64,000 nucleotides of DNA, taken from assembly GCA_035578905.1 (NCBI GenBank), contig JAQJVL010001185.1, positions 62,001 through 126,000 of the forward strand, given 5' to 3'. Positions 61,571 through 64,000 of this stretch are shown here, piece by piece. The notes below the pieces were generated by a model. That model had not been told where the DNA came from. It ran no database searches and was given only the letters and a program-made list of their open reading frames with translations. The DNA is from Stictocephala bisonia (taxonomy: Eukaryota; Arthropoda; Insecta; Hemiptera; Membracidae). Made by a program: the position numbers and the translations under genes. How positions within the stretch are numbered: position 1 is the stretch's first letter; every line of letters begins with the position of its first letter.

Positions 61571-61605
61571 TATATAAAAGCCAAATAGCACTGATTGACT
61601 CAGTC
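61571..61605 (+). promoter_or_regulatory. Candidate TATA plus initiator core promoter
   Basis: TATATAAAAG (61571-61580) is followed at the canonical distance by an arthropod initiator, TCAGTC (61600-61605). The A at 61602 lies 31 bases from the first T. The transcript would run rightward with CACATACCACAAAATC as its start. No start codon and no clear splice donor follow closely, so any gene would need a downstream exon, which I do not see. Spacing and match are good, but a chance match cannot be excluded. Confidence 0.35.
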
Positions 61606-61879
61606 ACATACCACAAAATCTCTCTCTCTAAAAAAAAAAAAAAGAAAAAAAAACTTATCTGATTTAGACAATTTTCAGGAAGTTAGCTTTAGTATCGAAG
61701 GGGCCCACTAAGAAAGGATTTTACAAAATTCCATTCCTAAGGAATACAAATATCTCCTCACGATTTCCTTTTTCCATAAGAATAATATTGGGTTGAATTT
61801 TAGTAATTGATAACACCTGTTTTGTAAGTAGATAAACATGATTATGTGTTATGTTTGACACTATCCTATTGATGCATTA
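61606..61879. other. AT-rich DNA with A-run
   Basis: A CT run followed by an A-rich run (61620-61653), then unremarkable AT-rich sequence. Confidence 0.5.
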
Positions 61880-62172
61880 AGAGTTTAATCTTCAGTTGTT
61901 AAACAAAAACAAATGAAATGAACACGTTTGAAATAGGCTAGGTAATACCCTTGATTATATAAAATCAATGTTAATACCATTGGGTATTTATACTAATAAA
62001 TTTGTAACGACACAAGTAGTGTGAGTCAAATACTGCAAATCAGTTTAAAATTGTGATTTTACAATATACAGTTAATCTGAAATTTTTTGTAGTAAAAAGT
62101 CACATACCGAGGTGTTTCGAGTGCAGTGAGAGCCAGGGTTGACACGCGAAGCGTGCAGAGGTATCCCCTCGT
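61880..62172 (+). mobile_element. Unclassified dispersed element ending in hairpin module, copy 3
   Basis: It matches 21.67-22.06 kb in order: TTCAGTTGTTAAACAAAAAC, GGCTAGGTAATACCC, ATACTAATAAATTTGTAACG, and then the GC-rich module. In this copy the terminal stem is CACGC-GAA-GCGTG (62143-62155), where the copy at 22 kb has GCACG-TGAAG-CGTGC. The stem is kept although loop and bases differ, which hints that the structure matters. Confidence 0.5.
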
Positions 62173-62780
62173 TTTTTATAAAATAATAATTAGTATAGTA
62201 AACAAAAATAGAAATATCAATATAACAGTAATATTACAATACCTTATTGAAATTGAGAATAGTAGTTCATTACAGTTGGATGGAAAGAGAATACATTAAA
62301 TTGAAAACAAAGTTCTGGGGATTGTGTGGGCTGTAGTACATGACAGCTTGAATGTTAGACAATAGTTTATAACGCTTAGATTGTTTCATTGTTTCTACAC
62401 GAAGAACATAAACAAATGTTATTTATGCTTATTAAGAATGACTGAAAACATGTTAATTCAACCTGACAAATAAAACGATGCTGAAAAACCTCCAGGAAAA
62501 TATATTTCAAGGTGGACGAAATAAATATAAAGGATAGAAAGCAATACAAAAGGTCAATGGGGAAGAATAAATTAAGTTTTTTACTCCTGTAATTGTTTAA
62601 AATTAACTTATATTGTTGATGCGTAAGTTTCTGAGTAAACTAATTTTGCCGTTTCGGAATTTCGTAAAATAGTAAAAAAATTGAAATAAATAAAAAATTA
62701 TCCCTTCAGATTTTAAATGCGTAGTGAATAATTTAATACTCACAAGATATTTAATTTCACAATATTTATTGTAAATATTG
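62173..62780. other. AT-rich DNA, no gene recognised
   Basis: No coding signal or repeat was recognised. Confidence 0.5.
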
Positions 62781-63025
62781 GGCGAGCCAGTGGCAGAGCG
62801 GTCAAAGGCATCAGGACTTTGAGCTTGAGTAAAGATAGCGCTGGTTCGAATCCGACCTAGACTGGAAGATTTATCAGTAATATTTACCTTCTACTGTACT
62901 TGTTTGTCCCCTTACTCTGTCAGAATACGTTCCTCGCACAGATAAATAGTTTATGAGGAATGGACAGAGGATGGTTAAGAAGGAAGATCGGCCTCTCCTT
63001 AAAAAAAAAAAAAAAAAAAAAAAAA
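62781..63025 (+). mobile_element. SINE family C, full-length copy with poly(A)
   Basis: The head GGCGAGCCAGTGGCAGAGCG contains a good A box (TGGCAGAGCGG), and GGTTCGAATCC (62842-62852) is a perfect B box. Spacing and the extra bases between them fit a class II tRNA ancestor (Leu or Ser). The body includes CACTT-poor sequence with ACCTTCTACTGTACTTG and TTCCTCGCACAGATAAATAG, and ends GGCCTCTCCTT followed by 25 A residues. An intact promoter and an uninterrupted A-tail suggest a relatively young insertion. No clear target-site duplication was seen. Confidence 0.9.
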
Positions 63026-64000
63026 TTAAACACAATAGGCACAATATATTTTATATTTCAACTGATTCATTACTTATAAACTGTGGGCTGTTAAGGGAGT
63101 AAATATTTCATTAGTATTTAAACACTTATACCTTTATGGCATTCAACGGATTGAATGCTGTTTCAAAGGGCTATGACAGCCAAAACTTCCCTGATGTGGC
63201 ATGCCTGTGACAGTTCCATGTGTTAGTGTTTTTCCCTTTATTCAAACATTTTTTAATGTTCATAAAAGTCGGTACAATATAATTAATTTGAAATAAAATA
63301 AGGCAAGACAATGTTTGCTAACGACCTTGGAAAAAAATCGAATAATGTTATTATGATTAAAATTGAAACTTTATAATTGAAGTTACTGAACTTCTATGTT
63401 ATTTCATATTTCAGCTTATATTAGCTGAAGGCTTGAACGGATAATTTATTTTTTTCTTAATATAATTATTTAATGTATTGCTACATTCAAATATTTATGA
63501 GGATATGAGTTATTATGCAATTTTAAATAATGTTTTCATACATGCAGTAATATTTTAAATACTAAAATGTGCTATGAAATTTCTTAGCAGTTTTAGATAT
63601 ATTAGTTTTTTATGATAGTTGGAGTATCTGTGTTATTCATCGATTGTCAAGGATTGTTTCCCATACGTTTCAAACAAAAATAATAATACCACTTCGTTGG
63701 GCTACCGTTATTGAGGTTATTCCCGACTAAGTTATATTTTAATTATATTTTTGCCTAAAATACAACATATTTTTTTCTTGAGTTCATTTCAGTTAAAGAA
63801 ACAATCACTGACACCAAAATTGAGAAATGTTAAGATTTCGTATATGACACTATTATGATTTTATATTTTTCACGGACTTACATTTTTCAGCACAAAATTA
63901 AAACCTTAAACGTTTTAGTTTGGAGTCTATTATTGTTAATAAAATACTGTATCATAATTACAGACAGTGATTAAAGTTTTGAAGTGTACTTTATTTTTTT
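63026..64000. other. AT-rich DNA, no gene recognised
   Basis: No gene was recognised. A small inverted repeat, CATTCAA-CGGA-TTGAATG, lies at 63140-63157. Confidence 0.5.

Noticed and set aside
62781..62860. A functional tRNA gene (and the one at 54.2 kb)
   Set aside because: A and B boxes are good, but the sequence runs into a shared SINE body and tail, both copies match along about 240 bp, and a proper acceptor stem does not form by eye.

Overview
This window is eukaryotic, very AT-rich, and reads as a repeat-laden intergenic or intronic desert. No complete protein-coding gene could be found. The longest open frames lie inside a tandem repeat whose unit is a multiple of three. The best coding-like sequences are short relics of non-LTR retrotransposons and one gag-like fragment. 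Polymerase-III-type SINEs with tRNA-like heads, mariner-type TA/CAGGGTG short elements, RTE-like and Jockey/CR1-like LINE ends, and dispersed TTAGG-like repeats all point to an arthropod, most likely an insect. I cannot name the order with confidence.

Layout. 0-12.5 kb: SINE relics (0.9, 2.8 and 7.1 kb), an LTR-retroelement-like block with a gag N-terminus (7.4-8.9 kb), another SINE (10.4 kb) and an unidentified GC-richer block (11.9-12.5 kb). 12.5-25.7 kb: a 5'-truncated LINE with RT C-terminal sequence (14.9-15.7 kb, minus), a 58-bp satellite of exactly 21 in-phase units (17.8-19.0 kb), a possible host exon (21.0 kb, minus), and more SINEs. 25.7-42 kb: an RTE-like LINE end (28.7 kb), a 43-bp array (30.1 kb), a 49-bp array with CRE octamers (32.3-33.3 kb), a SINE, a LINE fragment with an internal tandem duplication (36.7 kb), a MITE (37.8 kb), a promoter-like site with a splice donor (38.4 kb) and a short TTAGG-like foldback element (39.5 kb).

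42-53.5 kb holds the most striking structure. An array of about 37 copies of a 123-bp monomer (42.0-46.65 kb) is followed about 4.5 kb later by a composite inverted-repeat element (50.6-52.4 kb). Its two arms each carry one monomer of the same 123-bp family in opposite orientation, next to telomere-like TTAGGTTATG repeats. A three-copy MITE family brackets this area (37.8, 46.8 and 52.9 kb). 53.5-64 kb: two copies of a second SINE family in opposite orientations (54.0 and 62.8 kb), an RTE-like relic (55.6 kb), a foldback element (56.2 kb), a 967-bp mariner-type non-autonomous element with long terminal inverted repeats (56.7 kb), and a TATA/initiator pair (61.6 kb).

Nothing here works together as a pathway. 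What links the features is repeat biology: satellite monomers, TTAGG-like blocks and a shared hairpin domain recur in different mobile-element contexts. All calls rest on reading the sequence. No database search or alignment program was run.
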